Source: Ruminococcus_G sp050944415
GTDB lineage: Bacteria; Bacillota; Clostridia; Lachnospirales; Lachnospiraceae
Direction: 5' to 3'
Assembly: GCA_050944415.1 (NCBI GenBank)
Contig: JBMNRA010000067.1
Location: 1-14,148, forward strand
DNA length: 14,148 bases
The notes under the pieces: generated by a model
Seen by the model: the letters and a program-made list of their open reading frames with translations, nothing else
What the model was told of the DNA's origin: nothing
Databases searched by the model: none
Position numbers and translations under genes: made by a program
Part shown: one piece after another, positions 1-5,759 of the stretch
Layout of the letters: each line of letters opens with the position of its first letter
Position numbering within the stretch: the first letter of the stretch is position 1

Positions 1-196
1 GATATACAGCTAAGAAGGTAATCTGGTTTAATGCACACCTAGGAAATATATAAATGATGAAACGCAAAGGGATACTTCTATATTTTTTCAACTTAAAGTA
101 TCTTGACGCTATCATAATGATGAAATTTGTTGCTTTTATGTCCCGCATCTGGTAAAGTAAATTTTAGTAACACAAGAAAGGAAGAGGTAATTCATT
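1..196. other. intergenic region upstream of the DUF1292 gene
   Basis: No complete gene is visible. Plus-strand frame 3 is open from base 3 to a TAA ending at base 53 and could be the last 16 codons of a gene entering from the left, but I do not recognise the peptide. The region holds one copy of a 20-bp repeat (95-114). It also holds a 7-bp inverted repeat, GATACTT (71-77) with AAGTATC (96-102). A weak promoter-like pair, TTGCTT at 130-135 and TAAAGT at 153-158 with a 17-bp spacer, could serve the downstream gene, but it matches the consensus poorly. A good ribosome binding site (AAGGAAGAGG, about 178-187) precedes the start codon at 197. Confidence 0.4.
95..114 (+). repeat. 20-bp repeat, copy 1 (inverted partner at 14129-14148)
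   Basis: The sequence AAAGTATCTTGACGCTATCA occurs here on the plus strand and, exactly, on the minus strand at 14148-14129. Read in the direction of the neighbouring gene, each copy lies upstream: about 80 bp before the DUF1292 gene here, and about 140 bp before rimP at the other end. It contains TATC twice in direct orientation, 7 bp apart, and a TTGACG hexamer that resembles a -35 box. I see no well-placed -10 box for that hexamer in either copy. Function unknown. Confidence 0.75.
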
Positions 197-565
197 ATGG
201 AAAATTCAAAAGATAATATCTGCAGCGGCAACTGTGACTGCTGCGGTTCTGACTGCGGAACTCCTTTTCAGCCTGGGGACGCAACCGTTACACTGACACT
301 GGACGACGATACAACCATCGAATGTGCCATTCTCACCATTTTCCCTGCTGATAACAAACATTATATTGCGCTTCTGCCGCTGGATGAAAATGGCCAGAAT
401 ACAGACGGCGAAGTCTATCTGTACCGCTACGAGGAAGGAGAAGACGGTCAGCCTTCTCTTGACAATATCACAGACGATGATGAATACGAAGCCGCAGCCG
501 ATGCTTTCGATGAGCTGCTGGACAAAGCGGAGTATGATGAAATAGTAGACGGGGAAAGTCTGTAA
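197..565 (+). CDS. DUF1292 family small acidic protein with Cys-rich N-terminus
   Basis: A 122-residue, strongly acidic protein. Residues about 28-112 match the pattern of the DUF1292 (YrzB-like) family: a beta-rich stretch with VTLTLDDDTTIECAILTIF, then IALLPLDENG and EVYLYRYEE, and an acidic helical tail ending in DAFDELLD. The family is common in Firmicutes and has no established biochemical function. The first 22 residues are unusual for a core DUF1292 protein. They hold five cysteines (C9, C13, C15, C16, C20), spaced like a small metal-binding or redox cluster. No signal peptide or membrane segment is seen, so it is probably cytoplasmic. The ATG at 197 follows a good ribosome binding site. 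It stands alone on the plus strand, convergent with dut. Its original terminator has been split by the IS just downstream. The family call is fairly sure; metal binding is inference. Confidence 0.85.
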   Translation: MENSKDNICSGNCDCCGSDCGTPFQPGDATVTLTLDDDTTIECAILTIFPADNKHYIALLPLDENGQNTDGEVYLYRYEEGEDGQPSLDNITDDDEYEAAADAFDELLDKAEYDEIVDGESL

Positions 566-591
566 GGGAATTTCCCCAAATTAAGCGATTT

Positions 592-605
592 AAAACAGGA
601 ACCGG
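592..605 (+). terminator. left half of an IS-split bidirectional terminator
   Basis: AAAACAGGAACCGG here is the exact reverse complement of CCGGTTCCTGTTTT at 2114-2127 on the far side of the insertion sequence. Removing the IS and one 8-bp target copy gives a 14-bp perfect stem with an 11-nt loop. The stem is flanked by an A-run on the left and a T-run on the right, typical of a terminator shared by convergent genes. As it stands, this half cannot fold with its partner in a short RNA. A weaker 7-bp hairpin (GGGGAAA at 551-557 with TTTCCCC at 571-577) overlaps the DUF1292 stop codon but lacks a T-run. Confidence 0.8.
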
Positions 606-607
606 CA

Positions 608-615
608 GTTTCATC
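608..615 (+). repeat. target site duplication, left copy (GTTTCATC)
   Basis: GTTTCATC directly abuts the left end of the insertion sequence and is repeated at 2105-2112 directly after the right end. Eight base pairs is the usual duplication size for IS256-family elements. In the reconstructed empty site, these eight bases lie wholly within the loop of the terminator hairpin. Confidence 0.88.
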
Positions 616-660
616 GGGAGTATCCCAAAGTTTGTGTAAACCTTCAAACTGATGTAAGAT
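616..660 (+). repeat. left terminal inverted repeat of the IS
   Basis: It pairs with the reverse complement of the right end (about 2060-2104). The matching blocks are TTTGTGTAAA (631-640), CAAACTGAT and TAAGATA. A weak promoter-like pair lies inside: TTGTGT at 632-637 and TAAGAT at 655-660, with a 17-bp spacer. Its position suits low-level transposase expression, but the match to consensus is poor. Confidence 0.8.
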
Positions 661-687
661 AGACTTACCAGTTTGGAGGTTTATTTT

Positions 688-1935
688 ATGGCAAGAAAAA
701 AGGATACCCCACAAAAAGCAGCTCTTCGGGAAATGATGAGCAACTATCTGAAAGAGAACAATGTAAAGGTCAAGGATGGAACCGATGTCAACTCCATTAT
801 GCGGGATATGATGTCCATCATCCTGGAAGGCGCTCTGGACCAGGAGATGGATGAAGAATTAGGCTATTCCAAGTATGATTACCGTAATAAGGAAACCGAT
901 AATTCCAGAAACGGGCACTCTCAGAAGACCATGCATACCAGCTATGGTGACATGGAAATTGACATTCCCAGGGACAGGAAAGGCGAGTTTGAACCCCAGA
1001 TCGTCAAAAAGTATCAGAATACCGTTACTCAGGATATGGAGGAAAAGATCATCTCCATGTATGCCAAGGGAATGACCACGAATGATATCGAAAGCCACAT
1101 GCGTGAATTGTACGACATTGAGATTTCTGATAGCACTATTAGCCGGATCACAGATAAGATCCTTCCCATCGTAAAAGAATGGCAGGAAAGACCCTTGGAA
1201 GAAATCTATGCGGTTGTTTTTATGGATGCCATCCATTACCATGTGCGCAATGAAGGCCGGATTGTAAAACGTGCTGTTTATATCGCTATAGGGATCGATA
1301 TGGAAGGTCACAAAGACGTGCTCGGCATGTATGTCGGGCAAAACGAAAGCGCAAAGTTCTGGCTTTCGCTCCTAAACGGTCTGAAGAACCGCGGCGTGGA
1401 AGATATCCTGATTGCATGTGTAGACGGACTGACAGGCTTTCCTCAGGCAATTGAGGCTGTTTTCCCGGATACCGAGATCCAGCAGTGTATCATACATCAG
1501 ATCCGGAACACAACAAAGTTTGTTTCCTACAAGGAACTCAAGCCGCTGATGGCTGATCTGAAGCGTGTATATGCAGCCCCGACAGAAGAAATCGCATTAG
1601 CGGAACTGGACAGCTTTGATGAAAAATGGAGCGAAAAATACCCGAAAATAGCGAAATCCTGGAAAGACAACTGGGCGAATCTTTCAACGTATTTCAAGTA
1701 TCCCGAAGCGGTCCGCCGCTTGATCTATACCACGAATGCCATCGAGGGATTTAACCGTCAGCTCCGAAAGGTCACCAAATCTAAAACGGTATTTCCTTCT
1801 GATGACAGTCTTCTAAAAATGCTGTATCTGGCCATGATGGATATCACGAAAAAATGGACCGGACACCGACAGGATTGGGGGCAGATCCATTCGCAACTGG
1901 AGATATTTTTCGAAGAACGATTATCAGGATTATAA
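688..1935 (+). CDS. IS256-family (mutator-type) DDE transposase
   Basis: A 415-residue protein of usual length for the family. It catalyses cut-and-paste or copy-out transposition of its own element through a DDE active site. The likely catalytic residues are D180 (in YAVVFMDAIHYH), D246 (in LIACVDGLTGFP) and E353 (in TTNAIEGFNRQLRK). The family signature C267-x2-H270 with the following QIRN is also present. The N-terminal third (about 30-160) has the expected helical DNA-binding character, including GMTTNDIESHM, which looks like a helix-turn-helix. I chose the ATG at 688 because GGAGG lies at 675-679. A TTG further upstream at 673 would overlap that site. No frameshift or stop interrupts the gene. 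It is codirectional with the upstream DUF1292 gene, whose terminator is now broken, so read-through could add to its expression. Confidence 0.95.
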   Translation: MARKKDTPQKAALREMMSNYLKENNVKVKDGTDVNSIMRDMMSIILEGALDQEMDEELGYSKYDYRNKETDNSRNGHSQKTMHTSYGDMEIDIPRDRKGEFEPQIVKKYQNTVTQDMEEKIISMYAKGMTTNDIESHMRELYDIEISDSTISRITDKILPIVKEWQERPLEEIYAVVFMDAIHYHVRNEGRIVKRAVYIAIGIDMEGHKDVLGMYVGQNESAKFWLSLLNGLKNRGVEDILIACVDGLTGFPQAIEAVFPDTEIQQCIIHQIRNTTKFVSYKELKPLMADLKRVYAAPTEEIALAELDSFDEKWSEKYPKIAKSWKDNWANLSTYFKYPEAVRRLIYTTNAIEGFNRQLRKVTKSKTVFPSDDSLLKMLYLAMMDITKKWTGHRQDWGQIHSQLEIFFEERLSGL

Positions 1936-1950
1936 GCTGTTTCTGACCTG

Positions 1951-1975
1951 GCAGGGCTGGCTGGGCTAGCCCTGC
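1951..1975 (+). other. hairpin after the transposase stop codon
   Basis: GCAGGGCT (1951-1958) pairs with AGCCCTGC (1968-1975) around a 9-nt loop, starting 16 nt after the transposase stop codon. No T-run follows; instead the -35 box TTGACA begins at the next base. It may stabilise or weakly terminate the transposase mRNA. It is not a convincing intrinsic terminator. Confidence 0.5.
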
Positions 1976-2003
1976 TTGACATGTCCGGAAACCGCATTAT
2001 AAT
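1976..2003 (+). promoter_or_regulatory. perfect consensus outward promoter near the right end of the IS
   Basis: TTGACA (1976-1981) and TATAAT (1998-2003) are both perfect matches to the housekeeping-sigma consensus, with a 16-bp spacer. Transcription would start near 2010 and run rightward out of the element. In the linear chromosome this makes RNA antisense to dut and nrdG. If the element forms a circle with abutted ends, as IS256-type elements are known to do, the same promoter would read into the transposase about 165 nt downstream. Confidence 0.7.
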
Positions 2004-2011
2004 ACAAGCAA

Positions 2012-2041
2012 GGGCAGAACCTCAAAAAATCGGCTCTGCCC
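2012..2041 (+). other. hairpin at the start of the outward IS transcript
   Basis: GGGCAGAACC (2012-2021) pairs with GGCTCTGCCC (2032-2041), 10 positions with one A-C mismatch, around a 10-nt A-rich loop. It begins at or within a few bases of the expected start of transcripts from the 1976-2003 promoter, so that RNA would carry a 5' stem-loop. No T-run follows, so it is not a terminator on this strand. Confidence 0.5.
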
Positions 2042-2059
2042 AGAGTAACTAATGACATA

Positions 2060-2104
2060 TCTTATATCAGTTTTTTGAATTTACACAAAACTTGAAACGG
2101 TCTC
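2060..2104 (-). repeat. right terminal inverted repeat of the IS
   Basis: It is the imperfect inverted partner of 616-660. Read inward it begins GAGACCGTTTC and contains TTTGTGTAAA at the same offset as the left end, followed by AAACTGATATAAGATA. It abuts the target duplication at 2105. Confidence 0.8.
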
Positions 2105-2112
2105 GTTTCATC
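2105..2112 (+). repeat. target site duplication, right copy (GTTTCATC)
   Basis: Exact copy of 608-615, adjoining the right end of the insertion sequence. Together with the IS tip it also forms a 7-bp stem (2093-2099 with 2104-2110) in the RNA coming from dut. Confidence 0.88.
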
Positions 2113-2113
2113 A

Positions 2114-2129
2114 CCGGTTCCTGTTTTTT
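2114..2129 (-). terminator. right half of the IS-split terminator (downstream of dut)
   Basis: CCGGTTCCTGTTTT (2114-2127), continuing into further Ts, is the other arm of the stem at 592-605. On the minus strand it would have been the 5' arm of the dut terminator, starting 8 nt beyond the dut stop codon. Its partner arm is now about 1.5 kb away, so it should no longer work. Confidence 0.8.
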
Positions 2130-2136
2130 CCGTTAA

Positions 2137-2646
2137 TTAATCTGTACTCCCGAAGCCTCCGTTTCTGGCTTCCGTTGCCTCATCATCTTCCGTAATACCG
2201 TACTGCATGAAAATTCCCTGCATGAATCCTGTGCCTGCTTCAATTGATATCTCTTTTCCCTCATTGGAATCATTGGTAATCTTCGAAAAAATGTGTCCCT
2301 CATTGTCAGAGTAATAGTAGTCGCTGTCAATCACACCCACCGTATTGTTCAGCTGCAGGCGATACTTGAACCCCTGTCCGCTTCTGGGATACAGCATGAG
2401 AACCCAGTCTTCCCGCATACTGACTCTGATCCCCGTCGGAATTTTGATGGTTTCGCCCGGCTTCAGTGAAAAGGACAGAGGACTGAAAAAATCATATCCG
2501 GCGCTTCCCGCCGTTGCTCTTCTGGGCAGTCTGATCTCTCGGTAAATCTCTTTTGCCCGTTCCCTGGAATCTGCCGGAAATGTATCCATCCATCCCTCCA
2601 CAAACTGTTTTTCGCTTACTTTAGAAAATCTGGCGATTCTGTTCAT
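2137..2646 (-). CDS. dut: dUTPase (deoxyuridine 5'-triphosphate nucleotidohydrolase)
   Basis: A 169-residue protein of the trimeric dUTPase fold. It hydrolyses dUTP to dUMP and pyrophosphate, which keeps uracil out of DNA and supplies dUMP for dTMP synthesis. The five family motifs appear in order: I, AGYDFFSP (49-56); II, PRSGQG (87-92); III, GVIDSDY (104-110), with the likely catalytic D107; IV, GTGFMQGIF (138-146); V, RNGGFGSTD (161-169) at the very C-terminus. Motif III continues as YYSDNEGHI, where classic enzymes have a shorter YxGxI, so the substrate-facing loop is longer. About 35 residues precede the core. The ATG at 2646 has AGGAG 8 nt upstream. It starts 13 nt after nrdG and shares its transcript. 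Its terminator has been split by the IS. Confidence 0.93.
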   Translation of the reverse strand: MNRIARFSKVSEKQFVEGWMDTFPADSRERAKEIYREIRLPRRATAGSAGYDFFSPLSFSLKPGETIKIPTGIRVSMREDWVLMLYPRSGQGFKYRLQLNNTVGVIDSDYYYSDNEGHIFSKITNDSNEGKEISIEAGTGFMQGIFMQYGITEDDEATEARNGGFGSTD

Positions 2647-2659
2647 TTCATTTTCTCCT

Positions 2660-3154
2660 TTAATCTGTCGTATGAAGCACGATCTCTCCCGTCTCCAGTG
2701 TCTTTTTTACATCGATTACCCTCTGATTGGAACTGCCCTTCCACTTCAGCGAGGTATCTTTCTGTTCAACGATAAACTCTCCGTCCACGCAGACATCCAG
2801 ATACCGGGCGATTTCTTCCCGCTCCACATTCTCCCAGAGAGAACCGGTATACAGCCAGATGGTTTTTTTCGGGAATTTTTCCTTTATTTCTTTAGCCAGT
2901 CTGGTCACTTCCGTAATATTATTCTTATGAAGGGGATCTCCTCCGCTGAAAGTAACTCCGGATACGTAGGTTTTTTCCAGCTGTTCGAACAGTTCCTCTT
3001 TTGCCGCCTGATCAAAAGGAATACCCCCGTTGGGATCCCAGGTCTGAGGATTCTGACATTCCCGGCAGCAGTGAGAACATCCCGCCACCCACAAAACCAC
3101 ACGCAGCCCGTCTCCGTTCAACATATCATCTTTCGTAATATTATGATAACGCAT
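2660..3154 (-). CDS. nrdG: anaerobic ribonucleoside-triphosphate reductase activating protein
   Basis: A 164-residue radical-SAM activase. It uses S-adenosylmethionine and a [4Fe-4S] cluster to place the glycyl radical on the class III reductase NrdD, which makes dNTPs without oxygen. The cluster motif C26-x3-C30-x2-C33 (in AGCSHCCRECQNP) lies at the position usual for NrdG. An extra C29 sits inside it. SGVTFSGGDPL carries the GGDP SAM-binding motif. I chose the ATG at 3154 because AAAGGAAG precedes it and homologues begin MRYxxI. Upstream in-frame codons run through the pnp terminator and are unlikely to be translated. No nrdD lies in the window. It forms a unit with dut, both serving the dNTP pool. 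The pnp terminator lies immediately upstream, so a separate promoter or read-through is needed; no good promoter is visible. Confidence 0.92.
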   Translation of the reverse strand: MRYHNITKDDMLNGDGLRVVLWVAGCSHCCRECQNPQTWDPNGGIPFDQAAKEELFEQLEKTYVSGVTFSGGDPLHKNNITEVTRLAKEIKEKFPKKTIWLYTGSLWENVEREEIARYLDVCVDGEFIVEQKDTSLKWKGSSNQRVIDVKKTLETGEIVLHTTD

Positions 3155-3182
3155 GAATTCTTCCTTTCTCAAACCAACCGTT

Positions 3183-3215
3183 AAAAAAAGGGAAATCGCG
3201 TTTTGCAATCTCCCC
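3183..3215 (-). terminator. intrinsic terminator of pnp
   Basis: On the minus strand GGGAGATTGC pairs with GCGATTTCCC (10 bp, two G-U pairs) around a 5-nt loop AAAAC, followed directly by a run of seven Ts (3189-3183). It starts about 18 nt after the pnp stop codon and ends about 28 nt before the nrdG start codon. Confidence 0.82.
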
Positions 3216-3233
3216 GTTTTTATTTTATTATTG

Positions 3234-5330
3234 TTATTTCTGATCCTCAGGAACATCCTTGATGCTGAAGCTCACTCTTCCCATCTTGTCTTTTCCAAGG
3301 CATACAACTTTGACAATATCGCCCAGAGTCAGCACATCTTCTACCCGCTTGATTCTCTCCTTGGCGATTTTGGAAATGTGAACCATTCCCTCTTTTCCGG
3401 GAGCGAACTCCAGAAATGCTCCGAACTCTTTGATATTAACCACCTTACCGGTGAAAATCTGTCCTTCCTCAAAGTCCGTCACAATGGTTTTGATATACTG
3501 AACCGCCTTATCCATTCCGGCTTTTTCCACGCCGCAGATGGAAACAGCGCCGTCGTCCGTGATATCAATCTTCACACCTGTCTCCTCGATGATGGCATTG
3601 ATGGTCTTTCCTCTCTGACCAACCACATCGCCGATTTTGGCCGGATCAATCATGATCTGAACAATCTTCGGAGCGTAGGGTCCCACACTTTCCCTTGGCT
3701 TCGCGATACAGGGTTCCATAATCTCTGTAAGAATATACTCCCTTGCCTCTTTCGTTCTTGCAATAGCTTCCTCAATAATAGGACGGGTAAGGCCGTGGAT
3801 TTTAATATCCATCTGAATAGCCGTAATTCCATCGTGAGTTCCGGCCACTTTAAAGTCCATATCACCAAAGAAGTCTTCCAGTCCCTGGATATCTGTCAGA
3901 ACTATATAATCATCATCCGTATCCCCTGTCACAAGACCGGCTGAGATTCCTGCTACAGGTTTCTTAATCGGCACTCCCGCTGCCATCAGAGACATGGAAG
4001 ATGCACAGATACTGGCCTGTGAAGTGGAACCGTTGGATTCAAAGGTTTCTGAAACGGTTCGGATGGCATATGGAAACTCTGCTTCAGAGGGAAGCACCGG
4101 AACCAGTGCGCGTTCTGCAAGAGCGCCATGTCCGATCTCCCGGCGTCCCGGACCTCTGGAAGGCTTCGTTTCACCCACCGAATAAGACGGGAAATTATAA
4201 TGATGCATATAGCGTTTTGAAGTCTCATATTCATCCAGTCCATCCAGCTTCTGGGACTCGGATAACGGCGCCAGCGTAGTTACGGTACAGATCTGTGTCT
4301 GTCCACGGGTGAACATGGCGGATCCATGCACGCGGGGGATCAGATCAATCTCTGCAGCCAGCGGACGGATTTCCTTAATAGCACGGCCATCGGGACGTTT
4401 TTTATCCTGCAGAATCATCTTCCGCACTGTCTTTTTCTGGTACTGATAAACTGCTTCATCCAGCACAGCCAGCCATTCTTCATTTTCAGCAAAAGCTTCC
4501 TGAAGCTTTTCCTTAATCTGACGGATATTTTCCTCTCTTACCTGTTTTTCGTCAGTAAATACAGCCTCTTCCATCTCTTCCGGAGTGACAATCTCCTTCA
4601 TAGCCGCAAACAGTTCTTCCGGAACGGCACAGCTTTCATAACTGTGTTTTTCTTTTCCGCATTCAGCCACAATCTTATCAATAAAACGGATGATCTCCTG
4701 ATTTACCTCATGGGCTTTAAAAATTGCTTCCAGCATTTTATCTTCCGGAACTTCATTGGCTCCGGCTTCGATCATAATTACCTTTTCTCTTGTAGATGCC
4801 ACAGTAAGCTGAAGATCGGAAACCTCTTTCTGGCCCAGTGACGGATTAATGATAAATTCTCCATCGATCATTCCCACCTGAGTCGCTGCGCAGGGGCCGT
4901 CAAAGGGAATATCCGAAATGCATGTGGCAATGGAAGATCCCAGCATAGCCGGAATTTCCGGATTGCATTCCGGATCCACAGACATTACCATATTGCAGAT
5001 AGTAACGTCATTTCTGTAATCCTTCGGAAACAGCGGCCGCATGGGTCGGTCAATCACACGGGACGTCAGAATCGCATGCTCACTGGCTTTTCCCTCTCTT
5101 TTATTGAAACCTCCGGGAATCTTTCCCACTGCGTACTGTTTCTCTTCATATTCTACGCTGAGAGGGAAAAAGTCAATTCCTTCTCTCGGTTTTTCGGATG
5201 CAGTAGCCGTAGAAAGCACTACGGTATCGCCGTAATGCATGAATGCGGCGCCATTGGCCTGTTTTGCTACTCTGTCAATATCTACTGTCAGTGTTCTTCC
5301 TGCCAGCTCCATCGAATAACTTTTATACAT
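3234..5330 (-). CDS. pnp: polyribonucleotide nucleotidyltransferase (PNPase)
   Basis: A 698-residue protein, full length for the family. PNPase degrades RNA 3' to 5' by phosphorolysis, releasing nucleoside diphosphates, and can add tails in reverse. In Firmicutes it is a major mRNA-decay enzyme. Two RNase PH domains are visible (about 5-220 and 310-540) with a helical linker between them. The second holds GSTSQASICA (434-443) and the active-site segment DIQGLEDFFGDMDFKVAG (480-497), with acidic residues around D490 and D492. A KH domain with GQRG at 571-574 and a C-terminal S1 domain (about 622-692, GKVVNIKEFGAFLEF) bind RNA. The ATG at 5330 follows AGGAG by 7 nt; upstream in-frame codons are not supported. 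It lies downstream of rpsO, as in many bacteria, behind a rpsO hairpin and its own leader stem-loop. Confidence 0.97.
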   Translation of the reverse strand: MYKSYSMELAGRTLTVDIDRVAKQANGAAFMHYGDTVVLSTATASEKPREGIDFFPLSVEYEEKQYAVGKIPGGFNKREGKASEHAILTSRVIDRPMRPLFPKDYRNDVTICNMVMSVDPECNPEIPAMLGSSIATCISDIPFDGPCAATQVGMIDGEFIINPSLGQKEVSDLQLTVASTREKVIMIEAGANEVPEDKMLEAIFKAHEVNQEIIRFIDKIVAECGKEKHSYESCAVPEELFAAMKEIVTPEEMEEAVFTDEKQVREENIRQIKEKLQEAFAENEEWLAVLDEAVYQYQKKTVRKMILQDKKRPDGRAIKEIRPLAAEIDLIPRVHGSAMFTRGQTQICTVTTLAPLSESQKLDGLDEYETSKRYMHHYNFPSYSVGETKPSRGPGRREIGHGALAERALVPVLPSEAEFPYAIRTVSETFESNGSTSQASICASSMSLMAAGVPIKKPVAGISAGLVTGDTDDDYIVLTDIQGLEDFFGDMDFKVAGTHDGITAIQMDIKIHGLTRPIIEEAIARTKEAREYILTEIMEPCIAKPRESVGPYAPKIVQIMIDPAKIGDVVGQRGKTINAIIEETGVKIDITDDGAVSICGVEKAGMDKAVQYIKTIVTDFEEGQIFTGKVVNIKEFGAFLEFAPGKEGMVHISKIAKERIKRVEDVLTLGDIVKVVCLGKDKMGRVSFSIKDVPEDQK

Positions 5331-5372
5331 CTGTGTTCTCCTTTTCTTTCTGACAGGCCCTGCCCGAAACAA

Positions 5373-5410
5373 CTGAAAAAAGCACTTTCTCGCCCCAATG
5401 CCCTTTTCAG
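5373..5410 (-). promoter_or_regulatory. long stem-loop in the pnp leader
   Basis: On the minus strand CTGAAAAGGGCA (5410-5399) pairs with TGCTTTTTTCAG (5384-5373), a 12-bp stem with two G-U pairs and a 14-nt loop. It lies 42 nt before the pnp start codon. No T-run follows, so it is not a terminator. In E. coli the pnp leader forms a duplex that is cut by RNase III and used for autoregulation. A similar role here is inference from position and shape. Confidence 0.55.
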
Positions 5411-5463
5411 TAGTCTCGGAATCTTAAGGACCATGATGTCATTCATTGTTTTTTATAGAAATA

Positions 5464-5481
5464 GGGCGGAAAAATCCGCCC
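5464..5481 (-). terminator. hairpin between rpsO and pnp (partial terminator)
   Basis: GGGCGGA pairs perfectly with TCCGCCC around a TTTT loop, starting 11 nt after the rpsO stop codon. The tail that follows on the minus strand (TATTTCTAT) is only moderately T-rich. It probably ends most rpsO transcripts or protects their 3' ends while letting some continue into pnp. Confidence 0.6.
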
Positions 5482-5492
5482 CCTTACTATCA

Positions 5493-5759
5493 TTATTTTC
5501 TGATTCCCAGTTTTTCAATCAAAGCACGGTATCTTTCAATATCATTTTTCTTCAGATAATCCAGAAGTCCACGTCTCTGACCAACCATTTTCAGCAGACC
5601 ACGTCTGGAATGATGATCTTTGTGGTGCTCTTTCAGATGCTCTGTCAGCTCCTGAATTCTTGCTGTCAGAATCGCAACCTGTACTTCCGGTGAACCTGTA
5701 TCGCCTTCCGTACGTGCATATTCGTTAATGATTGCCTGTTTTTTTTCTTTTGAAATCAT
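5493..5759 (-). CDS. rpsO: 30S ribosomal protein S15
   Basis: An 88-residue basic protein of standard S15 length. It is a primary binder of the 16S rRNA central domain and forms a bridge to the 50S subunit. The family pattern is complete: EYARTEGDTGSPEVQVA near the N-terminus, then LTEHLKEHHKDHHSRRGLL and VGQRRGLLDYL, and a C-terminal YRALIEKLGIRK. The ATG at 5759 follows a strong AGGAGG. It has its own promoter at 5856-5884 and a leader of about 90 nt. S15 commonly represses its own translation by binding its leader RNA, and the leader here is structured enough for that. It lies between ribF and pnp, the order seen in many bacteria. Confidence 0.98.
   Translation of the reverse strand: MISKEKKQAIINEYARTEGDTGSPEVQVAILTARIQELTEHLKEHHKDHHSRRGLLKMVGQRRGLLDYLKKNDIERYRALIEKLGIRK

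Larger units (their letters stand above)
616..2104 (+). mobile_element. complete IS256-family insertion sequence (1489 bp)
   Basis: The ends are set by the flanking 8-bp repeats. The inward readings of the two ends begin GGGAGTAT and GAGACCGT. Both share TTTGTGTAAA at exactly the same distance from the tip (bases 16-25), and a related AAACTGATRTAAGATA block follows slightly further in. These are imperfect inverted repeats of about 45 bp and resemble IS256-family ends, which carry TTGTGTAAA near the tip. The element carries one transposase gene and about 170 bp of 3' non-coding sequence with two hairpins and a consensus promoter. The open reading frame, ends and duplication are all intact, so the insertion looks recent and the element potentially active. 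Confidence 0.9.

Noticed and set aside
103..131. TTGACG inside the 20-bp repeat as a -35 box
   Set aside because: No -10 hexamer stands 16-18 bp downstream in either copy; in copy 2 the TATAAT is only 11 bp away.
859..1341. Open frame on the minus strand inside the transposase
   Set aside because: It covers the DDE region of an intact transposase and has no independent coding signs.
616..2104. Cargo or passenger genes within the mobile element
   Set aside because: Only the transposase and about 170 bp of 3' non-coding sequence fit between the ends; no second reading frame of note is present.
3153..3944. Open frame of 263 codons on the plus strand, opposite the 3' end of pnp
   Set aside because: It is antisense to PNPase KH and S1 domain codons and has no recognisable motifs or ribosome binding site. 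It also runs through the pnp terminator.
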